A stretch of 64,000 bases of DNA, from assembly GCA_963766505.1 (NCBI GenBank), contig CAVYAL010000002.1:124001-188000 (forward strand), read 5' to 3'. The stretch comes from DATIRA01 sp963766505 (lineage in GTDB: Bacteria; Pseudomonadota; Gammaproteobacteria; Steroidobacterales; Steroidobacteraceae). The notes beneath the pieces were generated by a model. It searched no databases and was not told the origin of the DNA. It saw nothing but the letters and a program-made list of their open reading frames with translations. This document shows, in pieces, positions 37,281 to 46,687 of this stretch (position 1 is its first letter; each line of letters begins with the position of its first letter). The position numbers and the translations under genes are program-made.

Positions 37281-37307
37281 AGGACCCCGGGCAACCCCCG
37301 GGGTCCT
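37281..37307 (+). repeat. Perfect 11-bp stem-loop between tRNA-Gly and tRNA-Cys
   Basis: AGGACCCCGGG, a 5-nt loop, then the exact complement, followed by GCGTTTC. It may be a weak terminator or a processing hairpin in a pgsA-tRNA transcript. Confidence 0.6.
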
Positions 37308-37317
37308 GCGTTTCAGG

Positions 37318-37391
37318 GGCTAGGTGGCAGAGTGGTCATGCAGCGGCCTGCAAAGCCGTGTACGCCGGTTCGATTCCGACCCTAGCCTCCA
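37318..37391 (+). tRNA. tRNA-Cys (anticodon GCA)
   Basis: 74-nt cloverleaf with acceptor GGCTAGG/CCTAGCC, encoded CCA, anticodon arm GCGGCCTGCAAAGCCGT with GCA at 37350-37352, and T-loop GGTTCGATTCC. The homologous part of the repeat-protein gene on the opposite strand ends exactly where this tRNA begins, making its 3' end a likely recombination or assembly junction. Confidence 0.96.
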
Positions 37392-37978
37392 TAACATGGA
37401 CTGCTGGCCCGCCGCGGTTTCGGAGTCGCTCACGACCGCGACCGCGGCCGAGCCGGTGGAAACGGTAACCGCGACCGGGTTGGGCGGGTCACCCTCGAGC
37501 TGGAAGTAACCGACCGTCTGCAGGTCCTCGCCGACCCGCAGCGTGCCGGTGCTGCCGAAGCTGCACACCGCACCATCCATGCTGCAGAGCCGGAAACGCG
37601 GGGCATCAACCGTCGCCGTGAGTTGCACGCGGCGGTTGTTCGAGGGATTGCTGATCGTCTCGTAGCCGGCCGGCTGCACCAGCGTGACGGTGGTCGTGCC
37701 GCCCGCCAGCGGATCGAAGGCCGTGGTCGCATCGAAATCGGAGTCGTTGTTGTTCTGCGTCGCCGAGACGTCGACCGGGCTCACCGTGATCACGCCGACG
37801 TTGGTGTCGGAGCTCGTCACGGTCACCGGCACCGTGAGTCCGCCGCGCACCTCCTGGAAGCTGCCGTAAGCCAGCGTGCCGCGCACCAGCCGCACCGCGG
37901 AGAGATTGATCGTAGTGTTGGTGGCAAACGCATTGGTCGAGATGTCACCCGGCGGCTGGTAGATCACGAAGCCCGAGG
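37392..37978 (-). repeat. Truncated, diverged third copy of the 717-bp unit
   Basis: Same order of motifs as the complete units (STNAFATNTTINLSAVRL, NNRRVQLTATVD, GEDLQTVGYFQLEG) but with substitutions such as NNNDSDF, AGYETI and PRFRLCSM. It is cut at about 587 bp by tRNA-Cys. Confidence 0.85.
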
Positions 37979-38695
37979 GGTCCGTCTCAACCGTGTAGGT
38001 CAGCGGCGCGAAACCCGGCGCCGAGATCGTCACCGTCGTCGCCTGGCCCTGCACCAGGCCCTGCAGCGCGAAGTAGCGGAACTGGTTGGCGCCGGAGATG
38101 CCGGCGAAGACGATCGTCTTCTGGCCCTGCCCGGTCTCCGAGGCGCTGACCAGCGCCACCGCTTCGTTCGCGACCGTCACCGTCACGTCCACCGGTGCCG
38201 GCGGCGTGCCTTCGAGCTGGAAGTAACCGACCGTCTGCAGGTCCTCGCCGACCCGCAGTGTGCCGGTGCTGCCGTAGCTGCACACCGCGCCATCCATGCT
38301 GCAGAGGCGGAAACTCGAGGCATCAACCGTTGCCGTGAGTTGCACGCGGCGGTTGTTCGAGGGATTGCTGATCGTCTCGAAGCCGGTCGGCTGCACCAGC
38401 GTCACGGTGGTCGTGCCGCCCGCCAGCGGATCGAAGGCCGTGGTCGCATCGAAATCGGAGTCGCTGTTGTTCTGCGTCGCCGAGACGTCGACGGGGCTCA
38501 CCGTGATCACGCCGACGTTGGTGTCGGAGCTCGTCACGGTCACCGGCACCGTCAATCCGCCGCGCACCTCCTGGAAGCTGCCGTAAGCCAGCGTGCCGCG
38601 CACCAGCCGCACCGCGGAGAGATTGATCGTAGTGTTGGTGGCAAACGCATTGGTCGAGATGTCACCCGGCGGCTGGTAGATCACGAAGCCCGAGG
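37979..38695 (-). repeat. 717-bp coding tandem repeat, unit 2
   Basis: Encodes 239 residues and is virtually identical to unit 1, base for base apart from isolated changes such as one C/T in the GTCTCAA(C/T)(C/T)GTG segment. Near-identity over 717 bp implies very recent duplication or active gene conversion. Confidence 0.92.
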
Positions 38696-39412
38696 GGTCC
38701 GTCTCAACTGTGTAGGTCAGCGGCGCGAAACCCGGCGCCGAGATCGTCACCGTCGTCGCCTGGCCCTGCACCAGGCCCTGCAGCGCGAAGTAGCGGAACT
38801 GGTTGGCGCCGGAGATGCCGGCGAAGACGATCGTCTTCTGGCCCTGCCCGGTCTCCGAGGCGCTGACCAGCGCCACCGCTTCGTTCGCGACCGTCACCGT
38901 CACGTCCACCGGTGCCGGCGGCGTGCCTTCGAGCTGGAAGTAACCGACCGTCTGCAGGTCCTCGCCGACCCGCAGTGTGCCGGTGCTGCCGTAGCTGCAC
39001 ACCGCGCCATCCATGCTGCAGAGGCGGAAACTCGAGGCATCAACCGTTGCCGTGAGTTGCACGCGGCGGTTGTTCGAGGGATTGCTGATCGTCTCGAAGC
39101 CGGTCGGCTGCACCAGCGTCACGGTGGTCGTGCCGCCCGCCAGCGGATCGAAGGCCGTGGTCGCATCGAAATCGGAGTCGCTGTTGTTCTGCGTCGCCGA
39201 GACGTCGACGGGGCTCACCGTGATCACGCCGACGTTGGTGTCGGAGCTCGTCACGGTCACCGGCACCGTCAATCCGCCGCGCACCTCCTGGAAGCTGCCG
39301 TAAGCCAGCGTGCCGCGCACCAGCCGCACCGCGGAGAGATTGATCGTAGTGTTGGTGGCAAACGCATTGGTCGAGATGTCACCCGGCGGCTGGTAGATCA
39401 CGAAGCCCGAGG
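38696..39412 (-). repeat. 717-bp coding tandem repeat, unit 1
   Basis: First complete unit in reading direction; it follows the degraded Calx-beta segment. The boundary is the shared CACGAAGCCCGAGG on the plus strand, after which unit 1 departs into Calx-beta sequence and the other units into the next repeat. Confidence 0.92.
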
Positions 39413-39810
39413 AGATGGTCGAACCGAGGGGGTTCGACAATTCACGAAGAAGGTCTCGTTGGGCTCGAAATCGTGTCGCGTTGATCGTCACGAAATCGTC
39501 TGCGAGTCTGCCGGCAGCGAAGTTAAGTGTTCCGCTCGTGGCGACATAGTCACTGCCGCGGTCGCTGTGTCGTCCGCGGTCGCGAAGTCGACCGACAACG
39601 GCGCAGAAGAGCCGGTTCGCGGTGACGGCGAAATTCAGTGTCGTCGTGCCGGTGTTGCCTTCGGCAATGCTCGCATCCGCGATCGACAGGCTCACCGGGG
39701 CTGCGTCGTCGTTCTGAATGGTGCCGAGTCCTGGGCATCGGCGATCGTCGCGTTGCCGGGTTCTGCAGCGTCAAGAAGAAAGTCTCGTTCGGCTCGAAGT
39801 CGTGTCGCGT

Positions 39811-40296
39811 TCACGTCACGTCGATCGGCGTGTCGTCTGGGAAGTTGATACAGTTGGATGACCTTGCGCTGAGTTGCAGGCGTCCGGGTCCGATTCCGTG
39901 GCTCGCGAGCACGACCGACGGGCCGGGCTGGCGCGCCGCCAGGCTGCCATCGTCGAGCAGGGACAGCACGAACGGGAACACATCCCCGCCCGCCGCAGCC
40001 GAGAAATCGGAGAAATCCAGAAAGTCGACACCGTCGGTGTCGCCGAGGGCGGTGCCCACGCCGAACGAACCGCTCATGTAACTCAGAAGCGCGGGATCGA
40101 AGCTGAGCGTGAAGTCAAACGCGGAGACGAACTCGCCCGCAGCGAAATCGGCCGCGACGATGTCGATGACCACCCGCTCGCCGGACGTGACGCTGGCGCG
40201 ATCAGCAACCAGGCTGATCGTGATCGCATGCGAAGGGGTCGCGCTGGCGCACAGCAGGAAAAGGGCGACGCATAGTACGCTCGCAAGCCTGGACAT
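39811..40296 (-). CDS. N-terminal fragment of the repeat surface protein: signal peptide plus cohesin-like domain
   Basis: 161 codons with a clear signal peptide (LCVALFLLCASATPSHA) followed by a cohesin-like beta sandwich: ITISLVADRASVTSGERVVID, FDFTLSFDPALLSYMSG, GTALGDTDGVDFLDFSD. Such domains often head PEP-CTERM or Calx-beta proteins in proteobacteria. The frame stops after DDTPIDVT, but Calx-beta text continues downstream in other frames (HDFEPNETFFLTLQNPA, then SLSIADASIAEG), so this is most likely the 5' part of the disrupted gene ending at tRNA-Cys. Confidence 0.72.
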   Translation of the reverse strand: MSRLASVLCVALFLLCASATPSHAITISLVADRASVTSGERVVIDIVAADFAAGEFVSAFDFTLSFDPALLSYMSGSFGVGTALGDTDGVDFLDFSDFSAAAGGDVFPFVLSLLDDGSLAARQPGPSVVLASHGIGPGRLQLSARSSNCINFPDDTPIDVT

Positions 40297-40423
40297 CGTT
40301 GACCTCCCTTGTCCGTCCGGACCGATGCACGCATCCCACGCAGCGCCCGATGTTGCGGGCGCACAAGCCGTACTCGACGGTCATTGCTTATGTTCAACGG
40401 CTATCCGGGTCCGACTCCGCTCG

Positions 40424-41926
40424 CTACATCTTGTCCTCGAGCGGCAGGTGGGCCAGGAACCAGTCCTCGATCCGCTGCATGTAGGAATCGGCGGGCTGCG
40501 ACGTGAGCACCACGCCTTCCGATACCCAGACGACCTGGCCACGCTCGTCGATCTTCAGGTGCCAGGCATTCGCCTCGGCGAAGTCCGTCGCGAACGCGGT
40601 CCGGACCCGCGCATTCAGCGATTCGCTCTCGACCAGCAGTCCCATCTCGGTGTTGATTCGCAGCGAGCGCGGATCGAGGTTGGCGCTGCCGATGAAGACC
40701 TTGTCGTGATCGAACACCAGTGCCTTCGCGTGCAGCGCGAGCGACTTCCTGTCGGCGGGCGGGAACATGTACACGTAGCGGTCGCGCGCGTCGACGCGGA
40801 CCTCGTGCAGCTCCGCACCGCCTGCAAGCAGCTGCTGGATGTGGTTGCGGTAGGCGCTGTGGGCAGCGAGGTGGTTGTTCGAGCTGATCGAATTGGTGAG
40901 TATCCGTACCTCGACGCCGCGTCGCACGGCCCGCTCGATCGTTGCCTCGAGGTCCGGTGACGGTATCAGGTACGCGGACAGGATCAGTATCTCCTCGGTG
41001 GCGCCGTCGAACAGCGCGACCAGCTCATTGGCGAGCTGTACGGGCTGGTCGGCTGCCGCGTCGGGACGCTCGGCGGGCGGCTCGTCCACGAACAGCGTCG
41101 GTTTGCCCGGCAGCGCATTGCGCAGTTGAGCCTCCCAGCGTCGCTGCAGCAGATCGGGTGTCGGTTCGTTGTGGATCCTGATGTCCGGATCCTTGATTTC
41201 GGTCGCCTCGTCCAGGTCCGCATACGACGGCTCGAGATGCGACAGCGCCTCGATCGGAAACGACCAGCGATCGTTCCAGTAGGCGTCGAACGCGGCGTTG
41301 ATCTCGCGAACGATCGGCCCGCCGACCAGCAGTTCCAGGTCGCGGAAATTGGCCGCCTCGTGCAGTCCGAAGTACTCGTCGGCGAGGTTGCGGCCGCCGA
41401 CGATCGCGATCCGGTTGTCGGCAACCAGCGCCTTGTTGTGCATGCGGTGATCCAGCCGCTCGAATTCACCGAGATTCAGGAGCTGGCGCGTCACGAGTCC
41501 GTCTGAGCGTCGCTTGAACGGGTTGAAGACCCGGTACTCGATGTTCGGATGCGCCTCCAGCGCCAGCAGCAGGCGGTCCTCGGAAGCAAGGAAGGTGTCG
41601 TCTACCAGCAGTCGCACCCGGACACCGCGTTCGGCCGCGGCCATCAGGTGCGTGAGCACCATCGAGCCGGCGGTGTCGAAGTCCCACAGGAAGGTCTGCA
41701 TGTCGATGCTCTCGGTCGCTGCATCGATCGTGAGCAGTCGCCAGTCGAGCGCGCTCGGCCCGTCGTCGAGCAGGACGTGCCAGTCATCGGAGCGTATTGC
41801 CTCGAGCGAGTCCCAGAGCGGGGACTCGGCAGGGGCTTGCGCGAATTCATCGGGCGTGTCGATCGGCTCGAGCACCTGGCAGGCACCGAGCACGCCGCTC
41901 AGCAGGAGAACGATCAGCCTTCGCAT
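40424..41926 (-). CDS. Phospholipase D-family lipoprotein
   Basis: About 500 residues with two HKD motifs: HNKALVADNRIAIVGGRN and HAKALVFDHDKVFIGSANLD, the second with the full GSxN context. ATG 41926 begins a lipoprotein signal (LIVLLLSGVLGAC, Cys about residue 16), so the enzyme is probably anchored in the periplasmic face of a membrane. The two-domain layout resembles cardiolipin synthase C (ClsC/YmdC)-type proteins, which make cardiolipin; phospholipase or nuclease activity is also possible. It stands alone between the repeat protein and a metallo-hydrolase gene. Confidence 0.87.
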   Translation of the reverse strand: MRRLIVLLLSGVLGACQVLEPIDTPDEFAQAPAESPLWDSLEAIRSDDWHVLLDDGPSALDWRLLTIDAATESIDMQTFLWDFDTAGSMVLTHLMAAAERGVRVRLLVDDTFLASEDRLLLALEAHPNIEYRVFNPFKRRSDGLVTRQLLNLGEFERLDHRMHNKALVADNRIAIVGGRNLADEYFGLHEAANFRDLELLVGGPIVREINAAFDAYWNDRWSFPIEALSHLEPSYADLDEATEIKDPDIRIHNEPTPDLLQRRWEAQLRNALPGKPTLFVDEPPAERPDAAADQPVQLANELVALFDGATEEILILSAYLIPSPDLEATIERAVRRGVEVRILTNSISSNNHLAAHSAYRNHIQQLLAGGAELHEVRVDARDRYVYMFPPADRKSLALHAKALVFDHDKVFIGSANLDPRSLRINTEMGLLVESESLNARVRTAFATDFAEANAWHLKIDERGQVVWVSEGVVLTSQPADSYMQRIEDWFLAHLPLEDKM

Positions 41927-42045
41927 CAGGTCCAGCGTGGGTCCGGAGGTTGGGCGAGAAGCTACCACAGGCCCGGCGGGTGCGGAGGCGGACGGCCGGA
42001 CTTCTTCAGCATCGTCGGCGGGGCCGACAACAGGGCCTGGTCCTT

Positions 42046-42795
42046 TCAGTGCGCGCCCTGTGCGTTCTGTTCGCAGGCTTCCTCGAACATGCGCTCGTAC
42101 CCGGCGGCGAGCGCCTCGAGCGCGGCGGCACAGTCACCCTCGAACGACGAACCGTGCATCACGGCCAGAGTCTTCGGCTTCAGTTCCGCGAGCGAACGCA
42201 GCGTCGGCCCCGTAGTCGGAGTCAGCGCCGTACCGCCCGGGAAAATACGCTCCATTTCCAGCGCCGGTCCGACGATGTCGGCTTGCGTCAGCGCGGGGCC
42301 GTCGCCCGCATGCGTGAAGAGGTCACCGCAGAACAGCGTCTGCGTGGTTTCCTCGAACATCACGACGGACTCCCAACCGTGCGGCACGTGCGGCGTCGGT
42401 ATCAACCGGATGCTGCGCCCGCCCAGGTCCAGCGACTCACCCTGCGGAAGTGCGCGGGGCGGGCGATCCGCCAGGTCGTTCAGCGACACCATGCAGCCGA
42501 CTTCGCCGTGCACGACGACCGCCCGCGGCGCGACCGCGAGCCAGTCGTTCATCGAGCCGCACTCGTCCGCCTCGACGTGTCCGAAGCTGATCCAGCGCAG
42601 GCGATCCGGCACGACCGCGCGGCTGGCCGCGTCGACGACCGGGACATACAGACCACGCATGCCGGTGTGAAACAGCAGCGGCTGCTCCGCGTCGACGAGG
42701 AACTGGTTGAACGTGAATCCCCCGGGGAGAAGATCCGGGAAGAAGGTCGAGAGCCGGTAGATTCGCGGCCCGATTTCCTGGAGCGAGGTCTGCAT
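42046..42795 (-). CDS. ODP-type metallo-beta-lactamase-fold protein
   Basis: 249-residue protein with the di-iron/oxygen-binding (ODP, flavodiiron-like) variant of the metallo-beta-lactamase fold: FNQFLVDAEQPLLFHTG at the start, the HxExD motif in SFGHVEADECGSMN, VVVHGEVGC, the TPHVPHGWESVVMFEE strand, LFCGDLFTHAGDGP and a late His in AVMHGSSFEGD. It has no flavodoxin domain. Related stand-alone proteins are thought to bind oxygen or NO; the role is unknown. Divergent from tnaA across 157 nt. Confidence 0.82.
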   Translation of the reverse strand: MQTSLQEIGPRIYRLSTFFPDLLPGGFTFNQFLVDAEQPLLFHTGMRGLYVPVVDAASRAVVPDRLRWISFGHVEADECGSMNDWLAVAPRAVVVHGEVGCMVSLNDLADRPPRALPQGESLDLGGRSIRLIPTPHVPHGWESVVMFEETTQTLFCGDLFTHAGDGPALTQADIVGPALEMERIFPGGTALTPTTGPTLRSLAELKPKTLAVMHGSSFEGDCAAALEALAAGYERMFEEACEQNAQGAH

Positions 42796-42952
42796 CGGTT
42801 TCCTCCCGGGCTTTCAAGCAGGGTGGCGCCGAGCGGGGCATCCAGTGCAGGATGCGGCTACCTCCATGGACGCTCGGCAGGCTGCCGATGTTTTTTGTAT
42901 ACGCCGATCGTATTTGGATGGCAACGAGAATCACTCTGCAAGAGGATCGCGC

Positions 42953-44320
42953 ATGAAGACCATCATCGAGCCGTTCCGAATCAAGGTGGTCGAGCCGATC
43001 CGCCTCACCACGCCGTCCGAGCGGCGGCGGCTGCTCGAGAAGGCAGGCTGGAACCTGTTCGCGATCCACGCCGACGACGTGATCATCGACCTGCTGACAG
43101 ACTCCGGCACCAGCGCGATGAGCGCGGAGCAGTGGGCCGCGGTGATGCGCGGCGACGAGTCGTATGCCGGCTCGCCGTCCTACTACCGGTTCGAGACCGC
43201 GGTCCGCGAGCTGATGCCGTTCCGCCACATCATCCCGACGCACCAGGGACGGGCGGCGGAGGCGATCCTGTTCTCGATCGTCGGCGGCAAGGGCAAGCTG
43301 GTGCCGTCGAACACGCACTTCGACACGACCCGAGGCAACATCGAGGCGACCGGCGCCACGGCGGTGGATCTGGTGACTTCCGCAGCGCACGACCCTCACG
43401 AGCCGCATCCGTTCAAGGGAAACATCGACCTCGAGCGCCTCGAGCGCCTGCTGGAAGAGCAGGGCGAGCGGGTACCGCTGGTGATGTTGACCGTGACGAA
43501 CAACGCGGGCGGCGGGCAGCCGGTCAGCCTCGAGAACATGCGCGCGACTGCGGACATCGCGCGCCGTCACGGCAAGCCGCTGTTCATCGACGGCTGCCGC
43601 TTCGCCGAGAATGCCTGGTTCATCAAGTGCCGCGAGCCGGGGCAGGGCGACCGGTCGGTGCCGGACATCGTGCGCGACATGTTCGCGATCGCCGACGGCA
43701 TGACGATGAGCGCGAAGAAGGACGCGTTCGCGAACATCGGCGGCTGGCTCGCACTGAATGACGACGAGCTGGCCGCGGCGGCCCGCAACCGGTTGATCCT
43801 GACCGAGGGCTTCCCGACCTATGGCGGGCTCGCGGGCCGCGATCTCGAGGCCATCGCGGTGGGATTGCACGAGATCATCGACGAGCAGTACCTGCGCTAC
43901 CGGGTTCGCACCAACGAGTACATCGGCGAGAAGCTATTGCATCTGGGCGTGCCGATCGTCCGGCCCGTGGGCGGGCATGCCGTGTTCGTGGACGCGCGCC
44001 GGTTTCTGCCGCACGTGCCGCCGCTCGAGTACCCGGGACAGTCACTGGCCGTCGCGCTCTACGAGCTCGGCGGCATCAGGGCCTGCGAGATCGGCACGGT
44101 GATGTTCGGCATGAAGCCGGACGGCACAGAGCAGGCCGCGGACATGGACCTGGTGCGCCTGGCGATGCCGCGCCGCGTCTATACGCAGTCGCACGCCGAT
44201 TACCTGGTGGAGGTGTTCGAGGAGGTCGTGCGCCGGCGGGACGAGCTGCGTGGCCTGCGGATCGTCTCGCAGCCGGCGCAGCTGCGGCACTTCACCGCGC
44301 GGTTCGAGCCGCTGGCCTGA
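42953..44320 (+). CDS. tnaA: Tryptophanase (beta-eliminating lyase family)
   Basis: PLP enzyme predicted to cleave tryptophan to indole, pyruvate and ammonia. PLP lysine lies in MTMSAKKDAFANIGG. The choice between tryptophanase and tyrosine phenol-lyase rests on pocket residues: RACEIG (Ile, as in tryptophanase; TPL has Arg there) and LRHFTARF (His, as in tryptophanase; TPL has Phe). ATG 42953 has AGAGGATCGC upstream. 455 residues. No TnaC-like leader peptide or TnaB permease is adjacent, so regulation differs from E. coli. Confidence 0.87.
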   Translation: MKTIIEPFRIKVVEPIRLTTPSERRRLLEKAGWNLFAIHADDVIIDLLTDSGTSAMSAEQWAAVMRGDESYAGSPSYYRFETAVRELMPFRHIIPTHQGRAAEAILFSIVGGKGKLVPSNTHFDTTRGNIEATGATAVDLVTSAAHDPHEPHPFKGNIDLERLERLLEEQGERVPLVMLTVTNNAGGGQPVSLENMRATADIARRHGKPLFIDGCRFAENAWFIKCREPGQGDRSVPDIVRDMFAIADGMTMSAKKDAFANIGGWLALNDDELAAAARNRLILTEGFPTYGGLAGRDLEAIAVGLHEIIDEQYLRYRVRTNEYIGEKLLHLGVPIVRPVGGHAVFVDARRFLPHVPPLEYPGQSLAVALYELGGIRACEIGTVMFGMKPDGTEQAADMDLVRLAMPRRVYTQSHADYLVEVFEEVVRRRDELRGLRIVSQPAQLRHFTARFEPLA

Positions 44321-44332
44321 CGCCGGCGCGGG

Positions 44333-45109
44333 TCACTTCGCCGTGTAGCCCCCGTCCACGACGAGTTCCGATCCCGTCATGTAGCTCGACTCGTCCGAGG
44401 CCAGGAACAGCACGACATTGGCGATCTCGCTCGGCTCGGCGATTCGCCCGAGCGGTATCCGGGCGATCAGGTCCTGCTGCAACGCGGCGACCTGCTCCGC
44501 GGGCAGGGCGCTGAGCGCGTTCTCGACCAGAGGAGTGCCTACGTAGCCTGGATGCACTGAGTTCACGCGGATGCCGTAGCCCTGCTGCGCGCAGTACAGC
44601 GCCACCGACTTCGTGAAGATCCGCACGCCGCCCTTGGAGGCGTTGTAGGCGGGGATCATCGGGTCGCCGATGATGCCTTCGATCGAGGAGATGTTGATGA
44701 TCGATCCGCCGCGTTCCTTCATCGCGCGCACTGCCTCACGCGTCCCGAGGAACACGCCCTCCATGTTCACGGCCTGCGTCCGCCGCCAGCCCTCGAGCGT
44801 CTCCTGCTCGATCGGCGCGATCACAGCGACGCCGGCGTTGTTGACCAGCACGTCGAGCCGCCCGTGCCGATCGAGTACCTCGTCGACGATCCGCTTCCAG
44901 TCGGCCTCGCTCGCCGCGTCCTGCCGCGCGAACTCGACCTTGAGGCCTGCGGTAGCGAGCCGCGACGCCTGTATTTCGCCTTCCTTCGAATTGACGTCGG
45001 TGATCACCACGATCGCGCCTTCGCGAGCGCAGGCCTCGGCGCTCGCGAGACCGATGCCGCTGGCTCCGCCCGTGATCAGTACGACCTTGCCGGCTACCCG
45101 TCCGTTCAT
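44333..45109 (-). CDS. Short-chain dehydrogenase/reductase (SDR)
   Basis: Classical SDR of 258 residues with TGGASGIG cofactor loop, NNAGVAV, catalytic Ser in INISSIEG, and YNASKGG (YxxxK). A variant Asp after the second strand (VITDVNS) suggests NAD preference. It starts at ATG 45109 after GGAGG. It converges with tnaA at 12 nt. The substrate cannot be inferred. Confidence 0.9.
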   Translation of the reverse strand: MNGRVAGKVVLITGGASGIGLASAEACAREGAIVVITDVNSKEGEIQASRLATAGLKVEFARQDAASEADWKRIVDEVLDRHGRLDVLVNNAGVAVIAPIEQETLEGWRRTQAVNMEGVFLGTREAVRAMKERGGSIINISSIEGIIGDPMIPAYNASKGGVRIFTKSVALYCAQQGYGIRVNSVHPGYVGTPLVENALSALPAEQVAALQQDLIARIPLGRIAEPSEIANVVLFLASDESSYMTGSELVVDGGYTAK

Positions 45110-45213
45110 GATGCAGTGCCTCCGCGCCTTTTCATTCTTTGAAATGCCAGTGTACAGCCCCGGCCGCACGCAGCAGGAAACCCAAGCTCCGGTTGCCGGG
45201 ACTCCTGGGCGCT

Positions 45214-46687
45214 CTACCGCTCGTAGGATTCCCGGCGCGCCGCCTCGGACTGCCGGATCAGGTAGCGCTCAGGGTCGTCCCGGAAACGTCGCTTGAGCTC
45301 CGGGAGACTGGCGGCGCCGCCATAGCTGACGGCCGAGCAGAGATGCCGGATCATCTCCCGGATGACCGCGCGCGCAGAGCCGCGCAGCGGCACGCTGACC
45401 TCCAATTCCCTCGAGCCCGAGCGCCTGCAGGTCGGCGGCGCCTTCGTCCTCGATGTCGAGCCGGTCCTTGATGGCGCCCAGCGAGGCCATGCCGCGCAAC
45501 ACCTTGAAGGGCACCTGTACCGGCTTCTGCGACTCGGGCAGCAGCACGGCCTTCTGCACGACCTCGCCCGGCGTCTCGAGCGTGCCCGCGAAGGCGCTGC
45601 CGAGCATCACGGTGTCGCCGCCGAACAGCAGCGCCAGCACGATCGCCCCGTCGCGGTGCATGCCACCGTCGGCGATGATCGGTATCGCGCTGTCCGGCCC
45701 GAGCGCCGCGCGGCATTCGACCAGCGCCTGTGCCTGGGGCACGCCGAAGCTGGTGTTGAGGCGCGTCGTGCACCCGCCGCCCGGTCCGATGCCGACCTTG
45801 ATGGCATTGGCGCCGCGTTCGGCGAGGAAGCGAACGCCCTCTGCGGTCGCGACGTTGCCGGCCACCAGTTCGAAGTCGCCGAAGCGGTTCCGGAAGCCCT
45901 CGAGCGCCCGTTCCATCACGACCGAATGGCCGTGAGCGATGTCGATGACGATGACATCGACGCCCGCCTTGATCAGCTCGGCCGCGCGCTCGAGATAATC
46001 GCCTCGGGCGCCGATCGCGGCCCCGACCCGGAGTCGTCCCTGCCCGTCGCGGGTGGCGAAGGGCAGCTGCTGCTGCCGGAGCAGGTCCTTGGCGGTAATC
46101 AGGCCGAGCAGCCGGCCGTCGGCATCGACCAGCGGCAGCTTCTTGACCTTGTGCCGGACCATCAGCTGCGAGGCGGTACCGGTCGAAGGTACTCCCTCGT
46201 GCACGACCAGGCGCTCGCGCGGCGTCATCCGGTCGCTGACGCGGCCGTCGGGACCCACGAAGCGCAGGTCACGCTCGGAAAGCAGGCCGCGCAGCTGCCG
46301 GTCGCCGTCGATGACGACCAGTGTGCCGACGCCGGATTCGCGCATCCGGGCGGCGGCGGCGGCCAGCGTATCCCCCGGCGCGATCGTGTACGGATCCGTG
46401 ATGACCCCGTGCTGCCTGCGCTTGACGATCTCGACCTCGCGGACCTGCGGCTCGATGTCGCCGTCCCGATAACCCCGGTCGATGATCCCGAGGCCACCTT
46501 CCTCGGCCTGGACGATGGCCATGTCCGCCCGGGTCACCGTGTCCATGTTCGCGGAGACGATCGGTCGCTTCAGCTCGATGCGCTCGGTGAAGCGGCAACT
46601 GAGATCGATTGCCGCAGGATCGCGCCGCTCCACGACGGAGCGCTGCGGGACGAGCAGGAAGTCGTCGAACGTGCAGCCGCGGACCAT
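45214..46687 (-). CDS. IMP dehydrogenase/GMP reductase-family protein with CBS pair, frame broken once near 45408
   Basis: TIM-barrel plus two CBS domains. CTFDDFLLVPQRS opens the chain, IVSANMDTVT follows, the CBS pair spans about residues 90-205, then IDIAHGHS, the catalytic-Cys loop GIGPGGGCTTR, and RGMASLGAI. The frame then shifts at about 45403-45413 (one extra base in a G/A run) to VSVPLRGSARAVIREM and SYGGAASLPELKRRF, ending at 45214; corrected length is about 490. The mobile flap lacks the Arg-Tyr pair that IMP dehydrogenases use as base (expected RYFQ-like), and the end resembles GMP reductases. GMP reductase activity is therefore at least as likely as IMPDH. Confidence 0.8.

Larger units (their letters stand above)
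37392..39695 (-). pseudogene. C-terminal remnant of a large Calx-beta/repeat surface protein, frameshifted and truncated
   Basis: From 39695 downward (minus strand) the frame encodes a Calx-beta-like start (SLSIADASIAEGNTGTTTLN), breaks frame (DFATADDTATA and FEPNETFFVN are in other frames than DYVATSGTLNFAAG and LSNPLGSTIS), then enters three copies of a 239-residue beta-rich unit beginning FVIYQPPGDISTNAF. The third unit loses homology exactly at the 3' end of tRNA-Cys, so the real C-terminus is missing; the open frame then runs antisense into the tRNA. Probably an exported adhesin-like or extracellular matrix protein. Whether the breaks are biological or from collapsed assembly of repeats is undecided. 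Confidence 0.7.

Noticed and set aside
37392..39412. CRISPR-like repetition
   Set aside because: Units are 717 bp, coding and adjacent, with no short repeats and spacers.
37623..39848. 741-codon plus-strand open frame rich in His and Arg with internal repeats
   Set aside because: Its repeats merely mirror the 717-bp units of the minus-strand gene; no signal or domain.
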